From Akkermansia muciniphila (GTDB lineage: Bacteria > Pseudomonadota > Gammaproteobacteria > Burkholderiales > Burkholderiaceae_C), in the NCBI GenBank assembly GCA_943327015.2, contig CALPVM020000093.1, forward strand, positions 1 through 8,163: DNA of 8,163 nt, written 5' to 3'. Below, one piece after another: positions 1-6,360 of the stretch (positions are counted from its first letter, which is position 1; the number at the start of each line of letters is the position of its first letter). The notes below the pieces were generated by a model, which did no database searches, was not told the origin of the DNA, and worked only from the letters and a program-made list of their open reading frames with translations. Both the position numbers and the translations under genes were made by a program.

Positions 1-920
1 AATTCGGTCTCAATGCCGGAGTTAATGGTGGGCGGGTAGTTGCGAATAAACTGAAATTCGCACGTAGTACCAAACGCGCCCGCAATCTGTTGTGCCATAT
101 CGCGCATGCGTTGCTCTATCAGGTTGAGCACCTCGGTGGTGAATGTACGTACCGTGCCACGGAGTAAGCAGCTATCGGGTATGACGTTGGTGGCTTCGCC
201 CGCTTGCAGCATGGTGACTGATATAACACCCGCTTCTACCGGCTTGATATTGCGGCTGATAATGGTTTGAAAGCCCTGCACCATTTGGCATGCCACTGGC
301 ACCGGGTCGATGGCATTGTGCGGCATGGCAGCATGGCCACCTTTGCCTCGGATGGTAATGCGAAACTCGTTGCTAGACGCCATCACTGGCCCGGCACTGG
401 CAGCAAAGGTACCAACCTTGCCACCCGGCCAGTTGTGCATGCCAAAAACGGCATCCACCGGAAATAGTTCAAACAAACCGTCTTTGATCATCTCGCGGGC
501 ACCGCCGCCGCCTTCTTCTGCGGGTTGGAACACCAGATATACCGTGCCATCAAAATCGCGGTGTTTGGCAAAATATTGAGCTGCTGCTAACAGCATGGCA
601 GTGTGTCCATCGTGGCCACAGGCATGCATTTTTCCGGGGTGTTTGCTGGCATGCGCAAAAGTGTTGAACTCTTGCATTGGCAAGGCGTCCATATCAGCCC
701 GTAGGGCAATGGCGCGGGATGATGTGCCGGCTTTTACAATGCCGACTACACCGGTTTTTCCTAAACCACGGTGTACAGGAATACCCCATTCCGTAAGCTT
801 CGCAGCTACCAGATCAGAAGTACGTACTTCCTGAAAGCAGAGTTCAGGGTGGGCGTGCAGGTCGCGCCGAAGGGTGGCAATATCAGCCGCCTGGGAGGCA
901 ATCGAGTCGATGAATTGCAT
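1..920 (-). CDS. M20 family metallo-amidohydrolase (hippurate hydrolase/N-acyl-amino-acid amidohydrolase type), 3' end outside window
   Basis: I translated 306 codons from an ATG at 920-918; the frame stays open to the window edge, so the last part (probably 80-100 residues) is missing. The protein begins MQFIDSIASQ and has the M20 catalytic layout: HAHPEL at 22-27, RADMDALP at 74-81, the metal-ligand motif CGHDGH at 101-106, PAEEGGGG at 133-140 with the general-base/metal-ligand pair E135-E136, and H162 in GMHNWPG. The lid/dimerisation domain follows from about 178 (GKGGHAAMPH). In this family C101, H103, E136 and H162 bind one or two divalent metals, and a last His lies beyond the window. 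Enzymes of this subgroup hydrolyse N-acyl amino acids such as hippurate or N-acetyl compounds in the cytoplasm; the substrate cannot be told from sequence. No signal peptide is visible. The gene starts 7 nt after the upstream ATPase stop codon and is probably co-translated with it. Confidence 0.93.
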   Translation of the reverse strand, partial: MQFIDSIASQAADIATLRRDLHAHPELCFQEVRTSDLVAAKLTEWGIPVHRGLGKTGVVGIVKAGTSSRAIALRADMDALPMQEFNTFAHASKHPGKMHACGHDGHTAMLLAAAQYFAKHRDFDGTVYLVFQPAEEGGGGAREMIKDGLFELFPVDAVFGMHNWPGGKVGTFAASAGPVMASSNEFRITIRGKGGHAAMPHNAIDPVPVACQMVQGFQTIISRNIKPVEAGVISVTMLQAGEATNVIPDSCLLRGTVRTFTTEVLNLIEQRMRDMAQQIAGAFGTTCEFQFIRNYPPTINSGIETE

Positions 921-925
921 AAAAA

Positions 926-930
926 CCTTA
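926..930 (-). promoter_or_regulatory. Shine-Dalgarno site of the amidohydrolase, overlapping the ATPase stop codon
   Basis: On the minus strand the ATPase ends AAATAAGG and, after five T residues, the amidohydrolase ATG follows. The TAAGG therefore serves both as the stop codon of one gene and as the purine-rich ribosome site of the next, at a normal 5-nt spacing. This supports the ATG at 920 as the start and suggests translational coupling. Confidence 0.6.
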
Positions 931-3336
931 TTTAATACACACTGAGCGTACCATTTTCAGGTCGGTCAGTCCCATCATGATTTTTTCCATGCCATCCATT
1001 TTCAGGGTGCGCATGCCGGACTCCACCGACGCTGCAAACAATTCTGCCACACGGGCACGCTCTTGAATGAGCTTTTTAACAGCATCGTCGGCTACCAGCA
1101 GTTCGTGTAAGCCCACGCGACCCTTGTAGCCGGTTTTGCCACACTTGTCACAGCCCACGGCGCGGTAAAAGCGGATGTTTCCATCACTGTTACCGTAGGT
1201 TTTACCCCAAGAATCTATCAGTTTATGGAGTTCACCCGTGTAGTCAGCCTTCCAGGCATTAGAGTGGCGAAGTTCCTCAGCATACTCTGCCGCAAAAGTG
1301 CGTAGTTCTTCAGCAGAGGGAACATAAGACTCTTTACAGTCACACAACTTTTTGGCCAGACGTTGCGCCAAAATGCCTAACAGCGCATCGGCAAAATTAA
1401 ACGGATCCATGCCCATGTCCATCAGGCGCGTAATCGACTCCGGCGCAGAGTTGGTGTGTAGTGTAGAAAACACCATGTGCCCGGTCAGTGATGCTTCCAC
1501 GCCCATCGACACGGTTTCTTTGTCGCGCGACTCCCCCACCATAATGATGTCGGGGTCGGCACGCAAAAATGCACGCATCACCAAGGCAAAGTCTATGCCG
1601 GCCTTTTTATTGATCTGTACCTGGCGCAGGCCTTTTTGGGTAATTTCAACCGGGTCTTCGGCGGTCCAGATTTTGGTGTCAGGTGTATTTAAAAATTTGA
1701 GTATCGAATGCAGGGTTGTGGTCTTGCCAGAACCAGTAGGCCCACACACATAAAACAGACCGTAGGGTTTGCTCACCGTAGCTTCCAACCGCGCTTTGTT
1801 ATGGGCAGTCAGCCCCAACTTTTCAAGAGGTATCGGTTCGCCAGCGGCCAAAATACGCATCACCACGTCTTCTACGCCACCGGCTGAGGGGATGGTGGCA
1901 ACGCGAAGCTCGATATCGAGCGGCCCGTATTTTTTGAACTTAATTTTGCCGTCCTGAGGCTTGCGGCGCTCGGAAATGTCGAGGTCGCACATAATTTTGA
2001 GGCGCGTTACCATGGCTTGCCTAAAGTGTGCGGGAACTTCAATGTAGGGTACGAGGCTGCCATCAATTCGGAAACGAATGCCGGTTTTTTGTTTGCCTGG
2101 CATCGGTTCAATATGAATATCAGACACCTTTTGGTTGTAGGCGTCAATAATTACTTTGTTGACAAACTTCACCAGCTCGTTATCGGCAGCGGCAGATTCG
2201 AGGTTGTCTTCTTGCGCTGCATCATCGAGTGGAGCATCGTCCATCTCTGCCAGCATCTGGTCAATGCTGGTGCTTTCTACAGCAATACCAAAAATTTGAT
2301 CCAGCGTCTGGCGGAACTCAATGTCACTGCTTACACAATAAGCAAACTTTGCGTAACGTGGAAACACTTGTGGAACAACACGTGCACCGCGTACCGATTC
2401 GGGGTCGGTACACAAAATAACCAGGCCCTCGGGTGAGTCTTCGAGTGGAATCCAGCCTTGTTGAACTAGAAAATCACGTTTGAGTGCGCCGTGGAGTTGC
2501 TCAATACGCATGCGTCCCGCTTTAAATGGCTCGTACGGAACACTAAAGAACTTGGACAAAGCCGATCCAATGGTAGAAGGTTGCAGTGCATAACTCGTAA
2601 GCAGAATAAGCTCTGGCGACTTGCCCTGCAGACGAGCGTCAACCAAACACTGTGCCAACTCTTCGGAGGAAAGTAGGCCATCGGTTACAAGTGCATCAAA
2701 TTTGCTGGTGGCTTTGGGAGCAATGGGTTCAGATTTATGGGCTTGCCTGCGTATCGCTTTGGAAATGGCTTTGCAAAGAGTAGACACGCCATCCATCTCC
2801 AGCTCACCAAACGGCACGTTATTTTTATTGTTGATAATTTGCAGAACACCATGCAATACTGGCCCATCCACAATGGGGGCGGCCAGCATTTGCTTGGTGC
2901 GGTAGCCGGAACGTTTGTCTACTTCTTGCAAAAACATCAGTGAGGGATGAATTCGCTCCAAAATGTCTTCATCGTACACATCCGGCAAATTAAGCCCCTG
3001 CTTGCTAAAGGCTACATAGCCGGCAATGCTTTGGGGTGAAATGGGCAGCTTGAGCTCCCGGCTGCTGTTGAGACCGGTTTTTATTTTGGACACAATGGCG
3101 GTACGTTCATCGTTTACCGCGTAAAGGGTTAGACGGTCGGCATTGAGCAGGACGCAAATTTCATGACTCATATCCAGCATGATTTGCTCTACGCTTTCGG
3201 CTTCTAAGATACGGACACACAATTGCTGGAGCTGGCGGTTAAATAGCGCATCAAGCGACATATTTCGCTGCTTTAGGGGCTGGCCGTCAGTGACGGAAGA
3301 TACATCGTTGCTCGAAGGGGGGGGGGTTGAACTCAT
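928..3336 (-). CDS. GAF-domain GspE/PilB-type ATPase (type II secretion / type IV pilus assembly motor)
   Basis: The 802-residue protein is longer than classical GspE/PilB (about 500-570 residues) because of an N-terminal GAF domain. Order of parts: a disordered Pro/Ser head (1-25); GAF at about 34-196 (ICVLLNADRLTLY, LAAPIVDG, GVLQIINN); an MshEN/T2SSE-N-like region at about 213-350; and the secretion ATPase at about 385-795. The ATPase shows SDIHIEP 405-411, RFRIDG 421-426, ERRKPQDGK 456-464, Walker A GPTGSGKTT 532-540, Asp box AEDPVE 559-564, Walker B RADPDIIMVGE 592-602, the His box around TGH 618-620 and STLH 624-627, and a four-cysteine metal site (C665, C667, C729, C732). The family forms cytoplasmic hexamers that drive pseudopilus or pilus assembly. 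No partner genes are present here, so the machine it serves is unknown. It follows the cyclase after 32 nt. Oddities are a ten-C tract in codons 4-7, CxC instead of CxxC in the metal site, and S603 where Ile is usual. No good ribosome site precedes the ATG at 3336; M26 (ATG at 3261) is an alternative start. Confidence 0.93.
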   Translation of the reverse strand: MSSTPPPSSNDVSSVTDGQPLKQRNMSLDALFNRQLQQLCVRILEAESVEQIMLDMSHEICVLLNADRLTLYAVNDERTAIVSKIKTGLNSSRELKLPISPQSIAGYVAFSKQGLNLPDVYDEDILERIHPSLMFLQEVDKRSGYRTKQMLAAPIVDGPVLHGVLQIINNKNNVPFGELEMDGVSTLCKAISKAIRRQAHKSEPIAPKATSKFDALVTDGLLSSEELAQCLVDARLQGKSPELILLTSYALQPSTIGSALSKFFSVPYEPFKAGRMRIEQLHGALKRDFLVQQGWIPLEDSPEGLVILCTDPESVRGARVVPQVFPRYAKFAYCVSSDIEFRQTLDQIFGIAVESTSIDQMLAEMDDAPLDDAAQEDNLESAAADNELVKFVNKVIIDAYNQKVSDIHIEPMPGKQKTGIRFRIDGSLVPYIEVPAHFRQAMVTRLKIMCDLDISERRKPQDGKIKFKKYGPLDIELRVATIPSAGGVEDVVMRILAAGEPIPLEKLGLTAHNKARLEATVSKPYGLFYVCGPTGSGKTTTLHSILKFLNTPDTKIWTAEDPVEITQKGLRQVQINKKAGIDFALVMRAFLRADPDIIMVGESRDKETVSMGVEASLTGHMVFSTLHTNSAPESITRLMDMGMDPFNFADALLGILAQRLAKKLCDCKESYVPSAEELRTFAAEYAEELRHSNAWKADYTGELHKLIDSWGKTYGNSDGNIRFYRAVGCDKCGKTGYKGRVGLHELLVADDAVKKLIQERARVAELFAASVESGMRTLKMDGMEKIMMGLTDLKMVRSVCIK
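3317..3326 (-). repeat. Homopolymer tract of ten C (ten G on the plus strand) inside the ATPase 5' coding region
   Basis: The minus strand reads TTCAA, then ten C, then TTCG, covering codons 4-7 (Thr-Pro-Pro-Pro) of the GAF-ATPase. Mononucleotide tracts of this length are classic slippage sites. With eleven C the reading frame ends after 16 codons at a TGA; with nine C it ends after 20 codons at a TAA. The frame is on as given here. Confidence 0.9.
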
Positions 3337-3368
3337 AGGTATGTATTCCAGACCTCAGACTGTGATTG

Positions 3369-5618
3369 TTATTTTGAATCTAAGTTGGTGACACCATCCC
3401 AGCCAGGAATGGGGGGCTGGCTGCGAAGGGATGTAATGCGGTCAAGGTATAAACGGTACAAAACCGTATTGGGCTGACTCAGCAATAGTTTGTCCAGCAG
3501 ATCAGAGGCTTGGTGCCACTGTTGTGCACGGTAAAACTGTAAAAATGCATGCCATTGGCCAAGGATATCTATCTGTTGTGAGAGATTATTGGCATCGGGA
3601 AAAAGGGGCGTATAGATACTGACAGCTTCGGCTTTACCTTTTACGCGCACGCGGTCCAACTCTTGCCATTGAAATTCAGGCGCTAAAAATCGGGTACTTT
3701 CGCTAACAACAATGCCTACACCATACAACTTAGACAAACCTTCCAAGCGTGAACCGAGGTTTACGGCATCTCCAATAACAGTGTAGCTGCGCCGAATATT
3801 AGACCCCATGTCGCCCACGCACATCAAACCGGTATTGATGCCGATACCAATACCTATTTCAGGGATACCTTGGCGTTGGTGCTCTTGGTTGATGTCATTC
3901 AGAGCCTGCATCATTTCCATGGCTGATTTGATAACCAGAGATGCATGTTGGGGCGTTTTTACAGGGGCTCCCCAAAAGGCCATGACGCAATCGCCCATGT
4001 ATTTGTCGATGGTGCCGCGGTTGCTGCGAATCAAGTGCGTAAGCCGGCTGAACACTCCGGTTAACAAAGCCTGCAATTGGGTTGGTTCCATGGCTTCGGA
4101 CATTTTGGTAAAGCCACGCATATCGCAGAACATGACGGTTAGCTCGGAGTTGGTGGCCTTCATAGAGTACTTGTCTGGCTCTTTGAGCATTTCTTCTACG
4201 AGTTCCGGCGGTACGTAAGTGCCAAACAGTTGGGCTAAATCGCGCTTAGAGCGGCTTTCAACAAAGTAGCCATAACTCATATTCAGGGCAAAAGCGGTGA
4301 TGCCCATGACCAGTTGCGAAGCCAGGGGCAGCACAAGGGAATACGCCAAGTGCAACCAGACATTAAGAACAACAACGGCCGCAATAATAATGGCACTTAA
4401 TATGACAGCGCGCATGGCAGACAACATAGGCAAAATAAATGCCAATGCAAGTCCTGCTAGCAACAGGATGGTAACTTCATAGCCCGCAGCATAGTCGGGC
4501 CGTATAGGCAAGGTATTGTCCATCAGACCAGAAATCATGTTGGCGTGCGCTTCGACCCCGGGGTACACATTTCCAACAGGAGTAACACGCATATCCATTA
4601 AACCCGGGGCTGTAGTGCCGAGCAAAATAATTTTGTTTTTTAATTGATGGGGTGGAATGCGACCATTGAGAACGTCAGTGGCCGAGACGTAGCGGTAGGA
4701 GCCTCCGTGCACACCCCCTGCCCCGCGATAGGGCAGAAGGGCTGTGCCACGACTGTCAACAGGAATCTGTAAAATGGAATCGCCCTTTTGCAGCACAATT
4801 TGGTTTAGGGTGCGCATTTGCTTTGTTTGACCCGGGTTGGCAGCAAATCCGGCCAGCACTTGGGGCATGCCGCTTAGTTTACGAAAAACAGCCATAGCGG
4901 TAGATTCGTAGTAATTGCCATTAAATTCAGCGATCATCGGCAGCGAGCGTACAACGCCATCAATATCCACAATCGGGTTAAAAAAACCGGCCACTGGGGC
5001 GGACTGTGCCAATAGCGGTATATTGGCACCATAACCACTCCATGCGGTGGTTCCTAAAGTTTGATTTTGCAGATCTTCTTGTGTGATGACGGGTGCAGGT
5101 AACACACCGGAGGTGTGGCCATCCTGACCACTGTTAAGGTAATACCCCATAACAATGGGTCGGTTTTGCAAGGAGCGGGCAAATATAGCGTCGTAATCCA
5201 GTTTGGGCTCAAGTGCAAGGACGCGTTTTTGGAACATCGGTATGTCCTTAAACTCCCCTTGCGCCATTGCATTCAAATGAGACAATCCGGAACTTTTGTC
5301 CGGCTCGGCAAATACAACGTCAAAACCAAGTACTGCAATGTGCTGCTGGTCAAACAAGGTGTCTACCAGTTGTGCCAAAACATGACGACTCCAAGGCCAT
5401 CGGCCTATTTCAGCCAGGCTTTTTTCATCCAAATCTACAATGACGATACGCTCATCTAGAGTGTTGGGCATCGTGGCCCTTAGCCTAAAATCATACAGCT
5501 GGTCATCCAGCCGATCCAAGGCTCCTAAATGCAGTATTCCCAAAGTATGCAGTAATGCAAATACAAGCGGAATCAGAGTTACCGCTATACGACGCCAGTG
5601 TCTGATAAGTGCTTCCAT
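3369..5618 (-). CDS. CHASE2-domain membrane class III adenylate cyclase
   Basis: The 749-residue protein has the standard CHASE2-cyclase layout. An N-terminal membrane segment (about 11-31) is followed by a CHASE2 sensor (about 34-375; DRLDDQLYDFRLR, DLDEKSLAEIGRWPW, GFDVVFAEPD, LLGTTAPGLMDMRVTPVG, YPGVEAHANMI) expected outside the cytoplasmic membrane. Three further membrane segments follow (about 380-398, 403-421, 424-447), then a linker with the FGTYVPPELVEEM motif, and the catalytic domain (about 490-670). The catalytic residues are all visible: metal-binding D499 (FCDMRGF) and D543 (KYMGD), substrate-selecting K539 and T613 (SYTVIGDAVN), and transition-state N620 and R624. The Lys/Thr pair is typical of class IIIb adenylate cyclases, so ATP to cAMP is the predicted reaction. 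A helical tail (about 680-735) ends in GWDGVTNLDSK, a form common in this family. The ATG at 5618 puts the first membrane helix close to the N terminus; no clear ribosome site is seen. The gene sits 36 nt after the FHA gene. The sensor ligand is unknown. Confidence 0.95.
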   Translation of the reverse strand: MEALIRHWRRIAVTLIPLVFALLHTLGILHLGALDRLDDQLYDFRLRATMPNTLDERIVIVDLDEKSLAEIGRWPWSRHVLAQLVDTLFDQQHIAVLGFDVVFAEPDKSSGLSHLNAMAQGEFKDIPMFQKRVLALEPKLDYDAIFARSLQNRPIVMGYYLNSGQDGHTSGVLPAPVITQEDLQNQTLGTTAWSGYGANIPLLAQSAPVAGFFNPIVDIDGVVRSLPMIAEFNGNYYESTAMAVFRKLSGMPQVLAGFAANPGQTKQMRTLNQIVLQKGDSILQIPVDSRGTALLPYRGAGGVHGGSYRYVSATDVLNGRIPPHQLKNKIILLGTTAPGLMDMRVTPVGNVYPGVEAHANMISGLMDNTLPIRPDYAAGYEVTILLLAGLALAFILPMLSAMRAVILSAIIIAAVVVLNVWLHLAYSLVLPLASQLVMGITAFALNMSYGYFVESRSKRDLAQLFGTYVPPELVEEMLKEPDKYSMKATNSELTVMFCDMRGFTKMSEAMEPTQLQALLTGVFSRLTHLIRSNRGTIDKYMGDCVMAFWGAPVKTPQHASLVIKSAMEMMQALNDINQEHQRQGIPEIGIGIGINTGLMCVGDMGSNIRRSYTVIGDAVNLGSRLEGLSKLYGVGIVVSESTRFLAPEFQWQELDRVRVKGKAEAVSIYTPLFPDANNLSQQIDILGQWHAFLQFYRAQQWHQASDLLDKLLLSQPNTVLYRLYLDRITSLRSQPPIPGWDGVTNLDSK

Positions 5619-5654
5619 TGGCGTAGGTATTTGTGCAATCTGAATCGAGTGGTT

Positions 5655-6323
5655 TTACTTTAATAAAAATTGCATTCGGGTTCCGGCAAGTTCAAACTCA
5701 TCACCGTTTTTCATTGCTACTGGCTCGGTGCCAATGACAACGCCATTGAGTTTGGGTTTGCCTGCACCTTCAACGTGGTTTACCACGTAGCCGGAACTGC
5801 GTCGGGTAATGGACGCTACAGCGACGCCGGGCTTACCCATGGTAGTAACTGCTTTGGTAAGTTGCACTTCACGACCCGCACCAGAACCCGATAAAACCTT
5901 GATAGACCCCATGACGTTAGAAGGAAGCACGGCCTCCTGAGCAACGGGTTGTGCTGCGGGGGTGGTTTGACCGGTAGCTGCACCGAGATTGGGGCGCGGT
6001 TTTCCCAAAAGAATTTTTTGCTGGTTGTCGGGTGCTCCATCGGCCAAAAAACGAATTTTGTATTTGGCTATTTCGACCAGATCACCGCTTTCGAGTTGTT
6101 GCTTTTTGATGGCTTTACCATTGACGTAGGATCCGTTGGTACTGCCCAGATCTTCAAAAAAAACTTCGTTACCCACGATGTGAAACAGGGCGTGTTCACC
6201 GCTCACCGATAGATTGTCCATCACAATATCGTTGTAAGGTCTGCGTCCAAAACTGGTACGTTCGCGGCTGAGCTTTACCTCTCGTACCACCGCGTCATCG
6301 AGCGAAATAATTATTCTGGGCAT
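5655..6323 (-). CDS. FHA-domain phosphothreonine-binding protein with a second, degenerate FHA-like domain
   Basis: This is a soluble 222-residue protein. The N-terminal FHA domain (about 4-93) carries all the core residues: G26-R27 (SFGRRPYNDI), S41 and H44 (SVSGEH), N63-G64 (STNG) and N68-G69 (YVNGK), so it should bind a phosphothreonine peptide. A Pro/Ala/Gln-rich linker (about 97-138) leads to a second domain (about 139-222) with an FHA-like strand pattern: REVQLTKAVTTMGKPG, VVNHVEG, KLNGVVIG, MKNGDEFELAGTRMQF. In that copy the GR pair reads GK and no SxxH is present, so phosphopeptide binding is doubtful and it may be structural or a dimer surface. The ATG at 6323 is supported by a strong AAGGAGG ribosome site. 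It lies between a PP2C phosphatase (37 nt upstream) and the cyclase (36 nt downstream), which fits an adaptor in Ser/Thr phosphorylation signalling. Its phosphorylated partner cannot be named from this window. Confidence 0.92.
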   Translation of the reverse strand: MPRIIISLDDAVVREVKLSRERTSFGRRPYNDIVMDNLSVSGEHALFHIVGNEVFFEDLGSTNGSYVNGKAIKKQQLESGDLVEIAKYKIRFLADGAPDNQQKILLGKPRPNLGAATGQTTPAAQPVAQEAVLPSNVMGSIKVLSGSGAGREVQLTKAVTTMGKPGVAVASITRRSSGYVVNHVEGAGKPKLNGVVIGTEPVAMKNGDEFELAGTRMQFLLK

Positions 6324-6328
6324 GACTG

Positions 6329-6335
6329 CCTCCTT
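6329..6335 (-). promoter_or_regulatory. Strong Shine-Dalgarno site of the FHA gene
   Basis: AAGGAGG lies five nt before the ATG at 6323 on the minus strand. It is the only near-consensus ribosome site in the cluster; the phosphatase, cyclase and ATPase starts have weak or no visible sites. This suggests the FHA protein may be made in higher amounts than its neighbours. Confidence 0.8.
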
Positions 6336-6360
6336 AACCTGTGCATTGATTTATCCAAGC

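Noticed and set aside
484..540. GGC-rich short repeat in the amidohydrolase gene
   Set aside because: It encodes the conserved PAEEGGGG motif of M20 enzymes, so the repetition reflects the Gly codons.
3317..3326. The ten-C tract as a sequencing or assembly error
   Set aside because: The frame is intact with ten C from the first ATG, and either one-base change would break it, so the given length gives the sensible protein. Error cannot be fully ruled out without reads.
1352..4218. Long plus-strand open frames, for example at 1352-1753, 2017-2436 and 3808-4218
   Set aside because: They lie wholly antisense to the ATPase and cyclase genes, whose family motifs are unmistakable, and their translations show no recognisable domain. 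They are reading-frame shadows.
5619..5654. Search for a regulatory site or terminator in the gap between the FHA and cyclase genes
   Set aside because: I found no stem, T run or promoter-like boxes in these 36 nt; it looks like a plain intra-operon spacer.
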